DNA of 64,000 bases from Phycomyces nitens (GCA_022702545.1 JAHRBC010000004.1:1550001-1614000), one strand, 5' to 3'. Positions 11,269-24,550 are shown, numbered from the stretch's first letter. The notes: generated from the letters alone by a model not told the origin. Program-made: numbers and translations.

Positions 11269-11719
11269 TTACGTCTCTGCCAACGGTGTCGATCGCACAT
11301 CATACTCGATACATTTCATATCGCAACTTGTCATAGGAAATAATAATAATTCCCGGGAAATATCCAAATGGTTCCTCCGATCAATGGGTTCATACATGGC
11401 ATAGGGCGCAGAACCCACGATGGCTCTCAATTCAAACAATGCACTACAAATCAAATATATTTTATAGCTTATTTGTTTTTAACCAAGATCTTAGACACAA
11501 TACATATTCTTACAATAAATAGTCTGTATTATTTACAATAGGGTCCGTGTCTTTCTGCTTTTCAGATACCAATTGGGCAGGTATCCCTTGGTTGGTCGGG
11601 TAATTATCTTGATAGGAAACATTTTTTATCGGAATCGACAAGTGTGGTGGACTGTCATAGCTTCCGGTCCTTAAGCAACGTAGAGGAGAAGGTGCAATGA
11701 TTGTATCTCTATTACTCAT
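11269..11719 (-). CDS. Orphan small protein, 126 residues
   Basis: Two exons, 11719-11514 and 11443-11269, joined by a 70-nt GTAAGA...TAG intron in phase (TT|T), give a frame of 126 residues. The N-terminal half is Pro/Ser-rich and likely disordered; the C-terminal half reads like a small folded unit (FALFELRAIVGSAPYAM, then LFPMTSCDMKCIEYDV). No signal peptide, membrane segment or familiar domain is visible. An in-frame upstream Met at 11830 exists, but the 37 extra residues look like translated leader. The coherent frame across a good intron is the main argument that this is real. Confidence 0.55.
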
Positions 11720-12320
11720 TTTGTATTTGAATGTAATAATTATAGGGTTGGGTATTGTGCACGGGAGAAAGAAAGGAAGTTTGTGAGGTGAGCATGTTGC
11801 TGAGCTTGGTGGTAATTGATATTTATACAAGTATTAGATTTATTATCAATAAAAATCTATACCTGTGCCCACAGACTTGGTCCCTCTATATTTAATAATC
11901 TTGCAAGAAAGCTGCCTTTTCAAATCAAACCAGAATATAAGCACATAATTCCTTTAATGCTCATAAAAATTGATCCAATACAAAAAGTTTAGAGGCAAAA
12001 AGTGCTTTTTATAACATATTTACTCCCTTGATCCCTTGATTCTATAAAAAGGTCTTTGGAATGCTCATAGTCTTGGTTGACTTTGACATCCCAGACTTGT
12101 GGGTTTAAAAGAATGGATTCTACACAATCATAAGTACACATCGTTTCAGGGTGCAACATTTTTAAAGTTTTTTTTTATTTGCTTTCTGTATTGTTTTTAC
12201 TTTTTTTGTTCTTTCAACGATAGAAACAAAGGTCCCTTTTCAAGTGCGTTTTTTTCTGTTTGTTCTTTGGCTGTTTAGAATATCAAGACATTTCAACGTA
12301 TATATACACACACACTTTTT
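11720..12320. other. Intergenic, no gene seen
   Basis: Spacer between PAN2 and the orphan gene, AT-rich, with poly(T) runs. A tandem CCCTTGAT pair occurs near 12029-12045. No exon supported. Confidence 0.4.
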
Positions 12321-15300
12321 CTAAGGCCAACCAGCGACTGTAAAAACTTGGTTAGGAGCCAATGCAGATTCAATCTGTGGAGTGGTGGGAATTCGAGACA
12401 AGGCATCTTTGGGTCCTTTGAGCCAGTTTGCTCTGTGGCCAGCCTCATAAACATCCTCGAGAACTTTACCAAATGTTCCATTTTCTCTGTATTCGAGGTA
12501 TTTTTTATACAACACAAGTGCCTAGTGAGATAATATAAATTAATTTCTTGACATTTTTCATTTTCTTGGAGCTATTGTTATTTAATATACTTACTGTTCG
12601 TGCATCCTCTATACTGTCGTGGCTCTCGGATTGAATATCCTGATGCAAGAGATGCCATGCCAAGAATCGTAATGAAATTTTGCTAACAAATGTACAGGCC
12701 AGGATAAGTTATTAATTTGGCGAATCTCATTGTTCAATCCTACCGTTGTCTGTTGCGAATATGATAGATATCGACCGTATCAATAATCTGCTCAGGAGGA
12801 ACAAGCAAATCTATAAACCAATATCAATAAAAGCTATCTATATATAAACACTATAAATACTTACTAATAATTCTAAAGTCCTTGTTCAATCCATGACCAA
12901 CAAATATACAGCCTAAGTCGACTAGCATTCGAAGCTTTTTGTAGGCAACCTTGAGTGGTACAAGAGTGTACCTTGAAGACTTTGGATCTAAATCACCAGC
13001 TATGATTGAAGAAATATGTAAGTAAATTAAAATATAGGCCAAACTGAATAATGCACACCTTCAATGCCGCTGAATTCTGTCAGGTAATCTACTACAGGTT
13101 CACTGGTTGCAATATAATCGTCGATAAATGGCACATTTTCCTTCTCGCCATCTCCCCGCAACACACTGACGCGTGCAAGTGTAAGCGTACTGGGACGAAT
13201 AAGCGATTTAGTTCCGTCACTACGAATCTCTGTCTCTTCTTGATTAAGGGCAACAAACTCGGCATCAATAGCAACAATTGTTCCGGGTTTTGGCATTTCT
13301 TCTGGAGTCAGAATCTCATGTCGAGGCTCAGCCATAGGTTGTCTAATATGGCAAATCATACAACGATATTAGTTAATACGAGTCTGACTATATAAGCAAT
13401 AGAATCTTACTTTGCAATTGATAAATCTTTGAACAATAAGGAGTAATCAACCTCTGAAGGTAACCTTTCAAGATCAAGTAAAGAATCCAAATCAACTCGA
13501 GTGTACTGTAATACCGAAGGAGTCTATTATGTCCATATGAATTCAATTGATTGTCAATATTAATGATTTTAAAAGAGTAACATATCTGTAATAGATTATT
13601 TGAAAAAAAAATCTTTACCTTCCACATTCCCTTGAGCGAAAGCACTTCCTCGGGTCGAATACTTTTTACCAAAAAGTCATTGAACAAATACCAAGGTGAT
13701 TTTGAATGCTCTTCGAGCTCATCCGCAGGAACTAGTGTTTAAAACCCCATATTGTCAAAAAAAAACATTTGGGAATGTAAACATTCGATAGACTTTACCC
13801 TTTATCTGAGCGACCAAATGAGGAAGTTCTTCATCAGCCTTTATCTGTAGAATGGTAGACTAGTGTATACTTGTGTTAATATAATATAGATTATTTTTCC
13901 ACTATAATAGGTTAGCTACACAGCTCTAACTTACTGATAGTTCATAAATAGCGCATGTATCTGGTGCACCCTTGAACTCGATAGGGATCTCTTTGCCTGG
14001 GGGGAGTGCCTTGATGGCAATATCTGAACCATTGAAATGGATACCAAATCTAACAAATATTTTATAAAAAATCAGTTTTAAATATATATATATATATATT
14101 ATTACTGTATTTACCTCTCTGGTAACCATGAAGCCGGTGATGAAGGTGTGTCTTGGCCATTGTCACTTTCTTGACCTTCTCCTTGTGCAGAAACAGAGTT
14201 TTTGGGACTATTCGGTCCATTCTGACGCCATATGGCTGCCTCATCACTATTAGAAGCCCCTGAATTGATCAAAAGAACACCAGGCAAACCACGGATGATC
14301 TTCTTGGTGGTAGTTGGCTGATATTGATGGCAGTTGGGGCACCATGCCTTGGTTTGGTTTTCACGATACATGCTTGCTTTCAAGACACTTGTAAAAGATC
14401 GCTTTCTAGATTTTTGCTCTCTCTACAAACAGATAAATAATTGAATAAATCTTTCTTGTAACCCACTACTGCCCATTCAATTGTATACCTTTTTGGGATA
14501 CAGCATGTCTACAACAAATGGGTATGTGATGCGAGATATCTCATGGTTGCAGCTTCCACATTTACTCTGGCTCAGAGTTTGAAGTCCAAATAATTGCTGC
14601 ATAGGTGAAGGAACAGTGAGTGAATCGCCTGATTTATCAACTTGGCATTCATTTTCTTGGCCTTCATCTTCCACTAAGGCTTCTGTGACATCACTGTCGA
14701 GATTGAGAATTTTTGATATCAATGGGTTACCAGTTGATGAGTTGGATTCCTGATGAAGTTGTTCCATGATAAATCGAGTAAAGTTTTGCATAAGAGTCGA
14801 ATAGGATATGTTACGATCTGGAGTTTCTGGCTCAAACAAACCAAGAGCAGCGGCTACAAGAAATAATAAGTATTAATTTACTCGTATATTGTATGGTTTA
14901 ATTACCTTGTGGGATAGTACTAAAGGCTCTTAGGAAATTGGTAGCTTGACAGTTTTGGCCATTGGCGTCGTCAAGCATACGGAACAAGAAGCCAAGCTCA
15001 CATAAAAGGCAGTTTTCTTTGGGGCAAGGTGTGCCAATGTGTGATTTAGCAATCTTGCGTAGAGGAACAGTAAAGTAGAGCATCTGAAGAAGAGAATTGC
15101 AGTAGGAATTACGGATATGAGTTTCTAATCCACCGTATGCAGTCTGATTGTAGTAGCTAAAATTATGAATACATGTAAGAATAGTGAGCTTCATGGTGGA
15201 TACTATAAATATACTTTATGCAATACGCGTTTGATTTACTTACCCAAAATCAAAATCATCGACACCAAATTTACTATATTGAATCTCTACACGACGATAA

Positions 15301-17346
15301 TGCTGTGGCATAATTAAACCAAGTGGATCCGCTTTTCGAAGGTCACCAGTAGAAGATGAGCGACGTCCAGAATGCTAAACATGATACAAATGGTGAGTGA
15401 TAATTTCCTTGGACTCTTTTATACTTTATTGGTCTTTTATATCTTACGCGTGGTTCTTCATCATCGAGAATAACAGTGCTCGCCAAAAGAAGTTCGCGTT
15501 CCTGTTCGGATCTAAATTTCGGTACGTCCCTTTTGTGTGCATGCTTCTTCTTGCGGGTGACTTGGTTTCGAAGCATGTTTCCGGGGTTTGGTGCATGTCC
15601 AACAAAATCAATCATCTTCATATTCCTCAAGACCTCTTCGTCAATCTGGGAAGCTGGGTGCCCAACCTCATACACTGTATTTGATGGCCACACAGAAAGC
15701 AGAGGCTCGGTATAGTATGGCATACCAATCGATGATAGAGGGCTTTTTTGGGTACGTATACACACACATACACACACAATATTTGTATATACGGGCAGGA
15801 TAATTTCTTTGTATAAGCCCTGGTGTATGATGTTGCCACTTTCTCATTTACCTCTCTTCGGTCATCACTGCACTTGGAGGTGCAACAAGGTCGGGTGTGG
15901 ATAATGGCAATGAATACGGATTGATCTCAAATTCTTCTCTGTCTGCATACTCGTACACAAAACTAGCCCCATCACCAAATACCAATGCTTGTCCTGAGCT
16001 AGATATGTCCATGGCTGTGATATAGCTTGATGTCTGTGTTTGGTAAAACTGGGCAGGAGGTGCATAGGATCCCATTGCTAGATTGGATACATCACACATC
16101 TGGAACTGTCCTGTCTGTGATGCAACTAAACAAGTTGTGCTGAGAGTAGGGTGCATCTTTAAGAACATTGGTCCACTAGGAAATGGTATAGGTGCTAATG
16201 ATCGTACGGCCATTCGTATATCGTACACTTTTACCAATGGGTCCATAATTAACGATCCCTGTCTGTGCAGATGAATATATGACATTGATTAACAGATATA
16301 AAGATTGTTTGGCTTATAGACCAACCTCTGTGAGAATCCACAAGTAAGAAGAAGATTTCCCGAGACATCCATGTCTGACAAGGTTGCAGTGTGAGCCTGT
16401 ACTCTTTGCTCGACCTTCATTGTCCGTGTGTCTCTCAAAGTAACCTCTCCAAGTAATGATCCGCAACAAACCGCTCGAGGAAGGTTTCGCATTACCACAA
16501 TGTTGGATGCACCCGAGACTGTACGAGTTACGGTACCGCGTGCCATACTGACAACCAGCATATCGTCTTGTTGACCTGCTACCAGTAATTCTCCACTTAT
16601 TAATGTAGTTGCCATCATGCAATGCAAATCTCGGGTATGTTCATTACTAGAGAATATAGAGTTTACTTGATCATTCTTGTTTTTAGTTGTTGTACAGAGC
16701 AAGTACCTAATGTTCCATTTAACCATGCCTCGTCTGTCTCGCATCTGAATGCTCTTGGGACTAAGACTGATGATGCCTCGGTCAGTAACTCTGATTTGGC
16801 GGATTTGCTGATCTTTATGGGCTTTGAATGAGGTATAGCGCTGTAATCCTTTTCCATAATATGATGCCACACGACCCTAGAGTACACCATGCATGAGTTG
16901 ACTCATTTCTCTTCATTTCAAAAAGAATCCATTTATCATGATCTTAATTTATCCATCAATACTAATACATAAAGAAAGACAATAATTGTATATCCATTTC
17001 TTTCTTTCTTATTCATTGCTTTCTCTCCATTGTCTTCTTATTGCGTATCGGATTGTATAAAACACAATATATACATGTTTATCTTTGTAATGGTTGATGA
17101 TTATGTTGCTTGTCGTACTTTATCTTGTTGAATTGTATTGTGATGAAGAAAATAGACTTTTTTTTTGATGTTGTTGTTGTTGTTTTTTGATTTTGATTTT
17201 GATTTTGATTTGGTTGCGCGACTTACAGAGTCATTGCCCACCCATAATAGCTCATGGTAAGGATCCCAACAGAGGGCAGAAACGGGCGATACTTTGTTCA
17301 AGCCAATGTCGCATGTGTGCTGTACTTCAGACCATGTGCTCTCCAT
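12321..17346 (-). CDS. PAN2: PAN2, poly(A)-specific ribonuclease catalytic subunit
   Basis: Catalytic subunit of the cytoplasmic PAN2-PAN3 deadenylase, which makes the first trimming of poly(A) tails. Eighteen exons join in phase to 1,182 residues, a normal length: 17346-17227, 16876-16707, 16646-16326, 16262-15852, 15742-15448, 15374-15244, 15156-14906, 14853-14489, 14422-14115, 14049-13935, 13859-13799, 13731-13619, 13523-13411, 13342-13059, 12999-12865, 12810-12744, 12682-12595, 12521-12321. Order: WD40 propeller (about 1-330), linker with the PAN3-binding region, ubiquitin-hydrolase-like pseudoprotease (about 480-890, [17 protein letters not shown]), then the DEDD exonuclease. Its acidic ligands are intact: AIDAEFV (about 951/953), GLNKDF (about 1058) and HDSIEDA (about 1109). 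Intron 1 (16877-17226) is long and rich in GTTTTT/GATTTT repeats. The enzyme looks fully active. Confidence 0.96.
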
Positions 17347-18880
17347 CACCAAAAAAGTTCCTTTCTTCTTTTGGTTTTTTTTTTGCCTTTTTTTTTTAAT
17401 TGTAATAAAAAAAAAGAAAAAATTGAATTGTTGAGGTTGTCACGGCAACTCTCTTTTTTTTTCTGATACATCGTTTTCAATAAATTCCCCCTCCTTTTTA
17501 TATATATATTATTTAAATGTGCTTAAAATGTCGTCACTCAAGAGTCACATCAAGGCCTATTTGTTTTTGAAGTAGAAATAAAAGCTTATTGATCATGTAT
17601 ATACTTTTTAAAAGAATCTCAATCTTAAAGACTGTTTCGATAAAGTGTGTACAAATCACATTTGCTTTGTAACTGTGCTACATAGTGCCTCAATTTGCAG
17701 AATTACAATGGTGAATTGCCAAATTCACATTTCAAAATTCAGATTTCAAATCACCTAATGAACCTTTTTTTGTCAAATAGATATTTACACTATAAAAATC
17801 ACCCTGCTCAATAGTCCACTTTCAAGCACATTTATACATATATTTTTTCTAATTTCAAATGAAGTCTATATAAAGGAGATAGTATCGCTTGTTTGTCAGT
17901 TTCAGATATCGTTATCAAAAAAAAAAAGTCAGGGTGTTGAGAGGCAAGTCAGAGAAAAAGGTCTATTACATGATGCTCCTTTGATTCCATTGGTATTATG
18001 TGTGTCTGACATCTAGTACTGTATTTTCCAGCATGAGTTTGTCCCCGCCAAAAAGTTTTATCAAAGACATCAAGGCTGGAAATATTTCCCTCTTCCAAGG
18101 CCTTGATATACAAGATTTCTCAAATAGTAGTTTTTAATTTACTGATACCCTTGCTATAGAGTCTTCAAACCATGACAGAAAATTCTCTAAACTTTTGGGT
18201 TGGAGAGATAAAAGTTGAGGAAACCCTAATATAATTGTGCTGGAGAACTCTCTGACACTTGCTACTTTCGTATAGTTTAAGCTTTTCTTAAAAGATCAAA
18301 CAATAGAGCTCTAGTTTGTAGCACTCCAAGCAAGATCAGATTTAACCTCTCTTGGCCCCCCCTTTTTTAGGAAGTATTAGATTTTATTACCATTTTGGTA
18401 GTGTATGTCATGGTTGTAAAGAAAACTTTTTTATGTGCCTATTGATCTTGGACTTGTAGTATATTTTATTATGATTAGTATGGACTATATTGAATATTTT
18501 GAAATCTTTGGTACATTTTCATAAGATATTTGTATAGGGTTTTATTGAAAGACTAAATTGATAAACTATTTAATGATGATTATATAAGTATGATGACCAA
18601 ATATAAAGATAATATAATATATAATGATAATGATGCTAAGGAATATATTTTATAATTCTCAATCCTTTTAATTTCCATAATACTGTTTCTACTTGAGATT
18701 GAGACGATATTGGTTTTTTTCTGGACGAATGAAAATGAATTTTTAGACAAATAAAAAAAGAGAATTGGGACATGAGGTATATGGTTTGTTAGTGTCTTGT
18801 AAGGGAAATAAGAATACTGTGGAAGTGTTATTTATTGAAGAAAGAATATTAGGATTGCTTATAAACTATTATTCAAATTC

Positions 18881-19022
18881 CCTTGTAATTAAAGTCCCCG
18901 TAGTATAATGGTTGGTTATCACTGTAGCAGTGTAAAGTATACATATGGTGTATATCTGTTCCTGAGATGCTAACTTGCCAGGTTCATTAGCAAGTAGTGA
19001 CCAGAGATCGGTTGTGGAGTCT
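18881..19022 (+). repeat. tRNA-derived SINE-like element, copy 1
   Basis: From 18895 the sequence starts like a tRNA 5' half (TCCCCGTAGTATAATGGTT), close to an Asp-type tRNA, with a near-perfect RNA polymerase III A box (TAGTATAATGG). A B-box-like GGTTCATTAGC lies at 18981-18991. The rest does not fold into a tRNA. The whole unit is matched along about 125 bp by 39457-39583, including parts with no tRNA similarity, so this is a repeat with a tRNA-derived head rather than a tRNA gene. No clear poly(A) tail or target duplication seen. Confidence 0.6.
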
Positions 19023-20458
19023 GTATTTCACTCAACTGTGGTATGTATACCACGACTGTCAGCCATCAATGTCCCCAATTCTAGCATAGATGTTATATGA
19101 TTATCGGGTGCACACTGAGTGCTATTTGGTTTACCCACTTTCAATATATTTTTGATGATGTTACATTTGTCTCCAACACAATAGCTGCTCTTACTATCCG
19201 GGACATAAGAAGGGTCGAAGCTGAAACAGCTATTGCATGCCTTTGGTTTCTTTGTACGTTCTAGATCGTATTTTCCAATAAAGAATATAAAAACTGACTA
19301 AAACAAACTATGATAAGCCAATGTTAATATAGACATTATTAATCTGTGAAAACATTTATTATTATTTCTAGTATTTTGGAAAAATATAAATGTGGCCCTG
19401 TCTCATATTGAATAAATTCCTTGCTTTTATTTTATAGCCTAGACAAGATATACTTTATTGTTTTTGATTGTTAGATTGATTGCTTTTATATATTAATAAT
19501 AAGAGCAATATAAAGAAATGTCTTTCATTCACACCTTATCCCCGAACCTACAATCGCTCGATATTTTTTTTCTAGTAACCCTGTAGTATCAGGAAACACT
19601 TTATAAAAGATGGATAAAATGAAAACAATTAATCTTAATCCTGATTTTAATTTATTCTTGATATATTGATATTTATGATATTATTCGTCTTCCTTGACTT
19701 GTAATGACCCTTTGGAATAATTACATTGATGCTTTTCGAAATACTCTCCTTTTATTTATACATATGGAATGACTTGTAATATCTTGATAAACCCGAGTGC
19801 TATCACGGTAGGTTTATCTTTGTAATACTCTTATTTTCATTTTTCATTTGCAAGTCTTTATTATGAAGTTTTTCTGACAACGTTGCATACACAAACCAAC
19901 TCACCACTTTTCCCTATTCCTTTTTCCTGGATTTTTTTTTAATTGTCTCCCGCACTTTCAGATATGTATCATTGTATATACAATCTTAAACTTCCTATAA
20001 TACTTTTAAAATATAGTATTTAACCATACAAGAGCATTTCTAGTACAGCTCTAGATAGTTAAAGGTGGCATTGAAAAATATGTTTGACAGGGTCTCTTTC
20101 TCAACTAATGTATTCTCTGATTTTGCGAATAGAATAAATATGGTCTTTTGACTACCATTAGACGACTAGTTATTGCCTTCTCCCGTATGTATTTTAAACT
20201 TCTTTATTATCTCACTTTATTGTTAAGTTTAGTTTAGTATACACCTATCTTTCAATTACTACCTTGGTTTTTAGCCAAGCCCTATTATATTCGACTGTGC
20301 AACCCCTCACTTTGGGACCTGGGTAATAAAAATATGAGGACTTTGTTCTTTATCTACAAAGCACTATCCTCTACCTCTTCAACAAATCAATCAAGTACAT
20401 GAAATGGTTTCATTCATAATTATATAAATAGTGCACTGAAAAAAGTAAAGGTACATAT

Positions 20459-21065
20459 TAATATATGGTGTGACCATTTCAAGCTTTTACTTGAGCTTTT
20501 TCTCTATCAGGCATACTTGCGACATGAATATGCAATGCTTCAGGGTCTAATTGTTTCAACTCCTGAAGAATAAAAGACTTGAAGTTATTATAATTTCTAG
20601 TTGACCCCTTTTTTTAAACTTTTTGAAATTTAGAGCATGTCAAACATGCTCGATTGGGTTGAGACAGGGATCTTTGGATGCCTAGTTGACAAATAACCAA
20701 GTCCCTCAACAGCACTTACACTCTATGTGTATGCAGTATTGCAGCTGGGCTCCGTTTTTTGTTTTTGGAATGGGAACATGACGTTGCGTTTCTCATTAAA
20801 GTTTTGATATCAGGAATTAATGTCCTTGAACAAACAGTTTCCATGGACGTCTTGTTTAACGAACCCTTCCAAGAATGACAAGGGACTAGAGACATTAGTC
20901 TTTACCAGAAACTTGAACTCATCTAATGATACTATCCTACTCCAATACTCAATAATAAATTTGGTTCTGAATCTAGTCCAGCATAGTCGATTCTTTTTCA
21001 TTTTTTTTTTTCATTTACGAATTAACTTTGGTTTTGATTCTGGTATGAATACCTTTCAAAGATGA
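20459..21065 (-). pseudogene. Dead Tc1/mariner-type transposase
   Basis: Reading the minus strand, three separated blocks match the order of a Tc1-like transposase. First FIPESKPKLIRK, a stop, then KKNRLCW...YWSRIVSLDEFKF, where SLDEFKF sits at the first catalytic Asp (compare WSDESKF). Then, in another frame, SKDPCLNPIEHV followed by a stop and HALN, the NPIEHVWHALK-type motif with the third catalytic region. Last VASMPDREKAQVKA, a stop and NGHTIY, the usual C terminus. Several stops and at least one frameshift separate the blocks, so it is inactive. An upstream helix-turn-helix remnant may extend to about 21310. Terminal inverted repeats were not located. Confidence 0.7.
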
Positions 21066-23161
21066 TTATGGCTCATACTCAACAAAAAAAAAGCCTATAA
21101 TGTCTAGAACATTATTATTCTTTCTAGTCTCGCAGGCCTACTATTTGAAATGTACTATACCAGCTTCTTTTTAAAGTTTTATAGGGCTGTTAACTATTGT
21201 TCAAGGGATGTCTGTGTATTGTGGAATCTTGGTTGGAATATGATTGCCATTATAAAGTTAAATGATACTGCAACGCTCAAACCAAGATAACCGCCTTTTA
21301 ATAAATAAGGTTTTGGTACCTTTATTTCTTGATGGCACGAGTTGATAGATTATAGGAAAATGTTTCAAGAGAATTGGAATAAAGGCATGTTTTTTTTAAA
21401 GGTAGTATCGATTCCTCATGTTGGAATATTCTCAAAAACAAAAAGACCAATTCGGCCTGCTCAAACTGACACTAGAGCCATCATCTTTTTCCTGATTTGA
21501 TCTATACAATTTTTCATTGCCATAGGATATCAGATATGGTTACAGACAAGACTACATACTATTTTATATCCATCTCAATGGAGACTCTCGGATATAATGG
21601 AAGAAACCCTGAACCACCTGGATTTTTCTTTTGCACATTTGATTGAACATCTCTGATAAAATGATAAAGTGTAGCTAGTTGCACATTACGTATATTCTAC
21701 GTACAGCATTTCAAGTCTTTTTTTTATTAGTAAACCAGTGAATAACTTGTATTGATTGAGTACCGGCTTCCACACAATCATCATTTATTAAACCTCTATC
21801 AATGCAGACAATTAATTGGGTTGGAACAGGCTTACTGTTCCACTAAAACACTTGCAAGATGACAAACATTTTTTTTCCCTAAATACATCTTGTACTAGTC
21901 AAATAAAACTTGCTGGCCTATTTATTCTCTACCATTGTGCCAGCCCCATCGGTTGCAAACGCTTTGTTGAATCTGTTGAAGAAACAGAGACACAAAAGCC
22001 TCTCGCTTTAATGAAAAGGCAAGATTTATTCATTTTTTCAGAGAACATTTTAAAAACGTAATAAATAAACTGGGGGTGGGAGATGAGTTGTATATCCAAT
22101 GTAACGATCATTACATGTAGTCTTGACTATCAAAAAGCATTTTTATCTTGCCTAAAACCCGTATTTGTTATTATAATGTTTAATATCTAATGCTACCAAA
22201 GATTCTAGTCATCTTAATACTCGGATCCCATTGTGTTCAATTTATTTATTTATTTTAGAAACTGACTCACAAAATGATTTATTAAGGTGCCCAAAAGGAT
22301 ACACAGCCAAGACCAAACCCTTGATGGTTTCTGCTAGACTTCTTTAAACACCATATGAGAAAAAGAAGAAGAAAAAAAAGTAGTAAGATCGGGTTTCTAC
22401 CAAGTATTTACAGATCCACCATGACTGATTATAATTCACTTGAAATCAAAGATGCTAGTAAAAAAAAAGATCTTTAGATATATTGAAGCAATCGGAAAAT
22501 ATTTATATAAAAAAAAAAGACGATTGGATAGAATCCATGAATGTAATCTAGATACTTGGGTATAATTTTATATCATCATCCTTAATAACAAACTTTCAAT
22601 TAATAATATACACAAGAAAGATCACTAGGCTTCGTACGGTGAACCTTTACTAGAGCCATAAAAATAAGTGCCAAACCAGGGAGGCTCGAGATTATACGAC
22701 TATCTATCGGATATACCAAATTACTCGATAATCTATATAAACAATTGTGTTTGCTTGATAGATAACAAATACACTTGGGCTATTAAGAATCGTTTATTTC
22801 ATATTGTAGCAACATGGCTTTTGATCCAACCTCAACAGTATTCTTAAAAATCACTCGATACTACACTCTCAAATGCCAATTGGACACCCCTTTACAACAA
22901 TTGTTGGCTAAAAAAAAATATCACCACAATAGAATGTTCCAAGTTAGCCATTCGTCAAGGCAAATCTGCCTCAACTCAGTCTGAACGACAGGACTGGATC
23001 TGTTTGCGAAATATTCAAATCGCGAGTCTATTGGTGATGATTATAAAACCCAGTAAGCCGTCCATTTCCTTTTTTTTATATTTATTTATTTATTTATTTT
23101 TATTTTTATTTTTATTTTTGAAAAAAAAGACAAAACTTGACATACTTGCCTATCTACAAAG

Positions 23162-24550
23162 ATGCCTGTCTCGGTGCCATTCTTTATGAACCGACAGCTG
23201 TCAATTGCACTCGCTGAACCGGTGGTTATCCTGCGAGGAAACCCCAGAGATCCAGTCACAAATGTCCTTCGAGGAGAGGTCGAATTGGTCCTGACCAAGC
23301 CAACGCCAGTCTCGACAATCACGATCCAATTCGTGGGCCAGTCTCGAATGCTGTGGCCTGAAGGTTAGATAATCGAATGCTTAGATGTGATAAGATTATA
23401 GGATTCTATCAAATGAGAACACAAGAAAAATTCACACGCTCCTGTGTTGACTAAAAATAAACTGACAGGATCACGGCATTTCATAGGCATCGGATCACGG
23501 GGAATGAAACTGATGCACGAAAAGAAGATCTATGAGCAAGAACTGGTGTTAATGTCGGCTCAAGATGACCAGAATAAGCAGGTGCTTGGGGTTGGGTTGC
23601 ACCGCTGGCCATTCGAGTTCCTGCTCCCAAACAACCTCGTCGACACAATTGAAGACGAAACGGCAAAGACAAACTACAGTCTCCAGGTGCTGGCGATCAG
23701 GCCAAATGCCCATAAGCTTCGGTGCAGAAGAAACGTCTTGGTGCTCAGGACAATGACGTCCTCGGATGCTGCCCTAGAGTCCCACTCGCTCCAAAGTCTC
23801 TCCACAACAACCACTCGCCACATGGATCTCTGTGACGTCTCGTTGTGCATCGAAACATCGGTTGCTTCTTCAGGCACTCCCTTTCCAATCAGCCTTGTCA
23901 TCAACCCAAACACAAAGCAGGTCCACCTGGAATCCTTCTCAGTAATCCTGACCGAGCGTCGGGTCTATCGTTTGCCAGAATACGATGCACGGAGGACAGA
24001 GGAAAATGATTTCAAGGTCAAGTTGGGCACGGCATCCAGCATGATCGATCCCAGTCTGGCCCTTGAAGCCGTGTCCCTGGACCAACTCAGACGAGCAGTT
24101 TCTACAAAGAATGCTCATATTGAGATTGGTGCCAATTCGTTCCAATACCGGTTCATGTTCACCCTGCCCAACTGCGTCGACGTAAACCACAGTACAGACT
24201 TTTATGAGATCCTGATTCGCCATCGACTACGAATTCAAATTGAGCTCAAAAACGGCGATGGAGATCTTCGACAAGTATACCTCGAGGTCCCAATCACGAT
24301 TCTTGACTGCAGACTCAAGGAAGACTATTCGATTCTGCCGACCTATGAAGAGGCCCTTTTGAACCCGGTGTACGACGAAGGCGAGAAGCCGGGCGGGTTC
24401 TTTGTTTGTCCATGCTACCTAGACTACCAGAAGAAACGGCGGGTGAATGCTAAGCAAGAGTGGATCGCATTCCGCAACAGTTCCCAGAAGCATAATCACA
24501 ATCACGCACATCCTCCTCCGCCTGCGTATGATGAGCATACATATGATTGA
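23162..24550 (+). CDS. Alpha-arrestin (ART-type ubiquitin ligase adaptor)
   Basis: Exons 23162-23363 and 23469-24550 (G|GA junction, donor GTTAGA) give 427 residues. The arrestin N domain is recognisable from the start (FFMNRQLSIALAEPVVILRG, then VLRGEVELVL and ITIQFVGQSRMLW), followed by HRWPFEFLLP and the C domain. Two PY-type motifs lie near the C terminus, LPTYEEAL and PPPPAYDE, which in this family recruit the Rsp5/NEDD4 ligase WW domains. Known role: bring the ligase to plasma membrane transporters for endocytosis or to signalling proteins. Compact C terminus with a His-Asn run before the last PY motif. The target cannot be told from sequence. An upstream exon cannot be excluded, but residues from Met1 align with the domain start. 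Confidence 0.88.

Larger units (their letters stand above)
17347..23161. other. 5.8-kb gene-poor, repeat-bearing region
   Basis: No intact gene on either strand. It holds a tRNA-derived SINE-like copy (18881-19022) and a dead Tc1 transposase (20459-21065 and perhaps to about 21310). The remainder is AT-rich with scattered stops; short frames at 20820-21065 (+) and 21816-22061 (+) lack recognisable motifs and the first is antisense to the transposase relic. The last 400 bp upstream of 23162 include a TTTA/TTTTTA tract (23071-23120) next to the arrestin start. Confidence 0.6.

Noticed and set aside
18895..18940. A tRNA-Asp gene
   Set aside because: Only the 5' half resembles a tRNA; no matching acceptor or T arm follows, even allowing an intron.
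20820..21065. Plus-strand frame of 81 residues
   Set aside because: Antisense to recognisable transposase blocks and without motifs of its own.
22800..23160. Possible upstream exon of the arrestin gene
   Set aside because: No in-phase donor leading to 23162 and the predicted protein already starts at the arrestin domain border.
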